Shown here: one piece after another, positions 63,065 to 64,000 of the stretch | Numbering within the stretch: the stretch's first letter is position 1 | Layout of the letters: every line of letters starts with the position of its first letter | NCBI RefSeq assembly: GCF_900289045.1 | Contig: NZ_LT985188.1 | Coordinates: forward strand, 1,860,001 to 1,924,000 | Direction: 5' to 3' | Length of the DNA: 64,000 nucleotides | Source: Micropruina glycogenica | GTDB lineage: Bacteria; Actinomycetota; Actinomycetes; Propionibacteriales; Propionibacteriaceae | The notes under the pieces: generated by a model | What the model saw: only the letters and a program-made list of their open reading frames with translations | What the model was told of the DNA's origin: nothing | Database searches by the model: none | Position numbers and translations under genes: made by a program

Positions 63065-64000
63065 GATGCACCTGCAATCAGTTGGGCGGCACGTTTGCGC
63101 GCCCACGCGTCGGCCGAGAGCACCCCGTCGACGCTCAACTCGGCGTCGTTGGCGGTGCCGGCCAGATGCTCGTCCACCACCGCTGTGACGGTGTCGACGA
63201 TGCCCAGAAAGCTCAGCTCACCGGCGCAGAACGCCTCGACGCACACCTCGTTGGCCGCGTTGTACACCGCGGGGGCGGTGCCGCCGGCCAGGCCGCAGCG
63301 ACGGGCCAGCTCGACCGACGGAAACGCGTCCGAATCGAGCGGCTCGAAGCGCCAGTCGATGGGCCTGCTCCAGTCGAAGGCGCGGCAGGCGCCCGGCAGC
63401 CGGTCGGGCCAGTTCAGGGCCAGCGCGATCGGCAGCTTCATGTCGGGCGGCGAACATTGCGCGATGGTCGAGCCGTCGCAGAACTCGACCATCGAGTGCA
63501 CGTCCGAACTGGGGTGCACGACCACCTCGATGGCGTCGAGGTCGACCCCGTACAGCAACGCCGCCTCGAGCAGTTCGAGGCCCTTGTTGATCAGGGTGGC
63601 CGAGTTGATGGTGATGATGCGGCCCATGGTCCAGGTGGGGTGCGCCAGTGCCTGCTCGGGGGTGACGTCGGTGAGTTCGGCGCGGCTGCGGCCGCGGAAC
63701 GGCCCCCCGGACGCGGTGAGCACCAGCTTGCGCACCTCGTCGGAGCGTCCGGCGCGCAGGGCCTGGGCGAACGCGGAGTGTTCGGAGTCGACGGCGATGA
63801 TCTGGCCCGGCGCGGCGGCCGCGGTGACCAGTTCACCGCCGATCACCAGCGACTCCTTGTTGGCCAGGGCCAGCGCGTTGCCGGCGGCCAGGGCCGCCAG
63901 GGTGGGCTCGAGCCCGGCGGCGCCGGTGATGGCGTTCATCACCACGTCGCAGGGCAGGGCGGCCAGCCGCTGGGAGGCGTCCGGCCCCGCCCAGACGGCG
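63061..64000 (-). CDS. dxr: 1-deoxy-D-xylulose-5-phosphate reductoisomerase, 5' partial
   Basis: Dxr converts DXP to methylerythritol phosphate with NADPH, the first committed step of the MEP pathway. The gene runs off the right edge, so the N-terminal NADPH-binding part is missing; 312 codons are visible. Active-site motifs are [25 protein letters not shown] (with the metal-binding Asp and Glu) and [15 protein letters not shown] (third acidic ligand). The flexible loop [12 protein letters not shown] is present. The stop overlaps the rseP start. Confidence 0.95.
   Translation of the reverse strand, partial: AVWAGPDASQRLAALPCDVVMNAITGAAGLEPTLAALAAGNALALANKESLVIGGELVTAAAAPGQIIAVDSEHSAFAQALRAGRSDEVRKLVLTASGGPFRGRSRAELTDVTPEQALAHPTWTMGRIITINSATLINKGLELLEAALLYGVDLDAIEVVVHPSSDVHSMVEFCDGSTIAQCSPPDMKLPIALALNWPDRLPGACRAFDWSRPIDWRFEPLDSDAFPSVELARRCGLAGGTAPAVYNAANEVCVEAFCAGELSFLGIVDTVTAVVDEHLAGTANDAELSVDGVLSADAWARKRAAQLIAGAS

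Overview
The window is a high-GC chromosomal segment from an actinobacterium. Gene content and order (dxr-rseP-ispG-GNAT, rpsO-pnp, split three-subunit pntAA/AB/B, YlxR, a DUF222/HNH endonuclease, many small lipoproteins) suggest Propionibacteriales, perhaps a Propionibacteriaceae-like organism; this placement is inferred from content and was not tested by a search. No rRNA, tRNA, CRISPR array or intact prophage was seen.

Layout. 1-2 kb: 3' part of a CoA-transferase and a Xi-class glutathionyl-hydroquinone reductase homologue. 2.1-2.4 kb: relic of a soluble transhydrogenase (sthA). 2.5-5.0 kb (minus): dapB, a DUF2993 protein and an ACC deaminase in one compact unit. 5.4-9.1 kb (minus): a divergent PRPP synthase, pnp and rpsO, with clear terminators. 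10.4-14.7 kb: two tandem secreted paralogues (propeller-like body, FlgD-type Ig tail). 14.8-19.2 kb: ahcY, then pntAA-pntAB-pntB. 19.2-24.6 kb: lipoprotein, acetyltransferase, ribF, aldo/keto reductase, permease. 24.7-30.0 kb (minus): ylxR-infB-rbfA-GNAT-truB.

30.0-36.7 kb is an accessory island. It separates ylxR-infB from rimP-nusA, which are normally contiguous. It holds a broken IS3-family transposase, two small secreted proteins of unusual composition, a chimeric duplication, a DJ-1/dienelactone hydrolase pair with a divergent LysR regulator, and a small anchored repeat protein. nusA carries its own terminator at the island boundary, so the split has been accommodated.

36.8-45.9 kb: nusA, rimP, a DUF4439 protein, a TSUP exporter, proS, a Na+/H+ antiporter with a C-terminal UBP-type zinc finger, a Pro/Gln-rich anchored protein and two DUF202 proteins. 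45.9-47.4 kb: a short operon (membrane protein, winged-helix regulator, YhfC-type intramembrane protease) behind a strong palindromic operator. 47.5-48.0 kb: two genes truncated against each other (DHFR family and MocR-like). 48-54 kb: a permease, an AbrB-like fragment overlapping a PEP-synthase/rifampin-phosphotransferase-like protein of foreign codon style, and a DUF222/HNH protein. 54.1-56.0 kb: an Lrp regulator and a class III aminotransferase with palindromic sites upstream. 56.2-64 kb (minus): dxr-rseP-glycosyltransferase-alaA-like-ispG-GNAT-oxidoreductase, the MEP-pathway cluster with two extra genes inserted.

The backbone genes share a codon-context habit: Ile and Phe are usually written ATT and TTT before a codon starting with C. 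The 49.4-52.2 kb locus breaks this habit, which marks it as a likely recent arrival.
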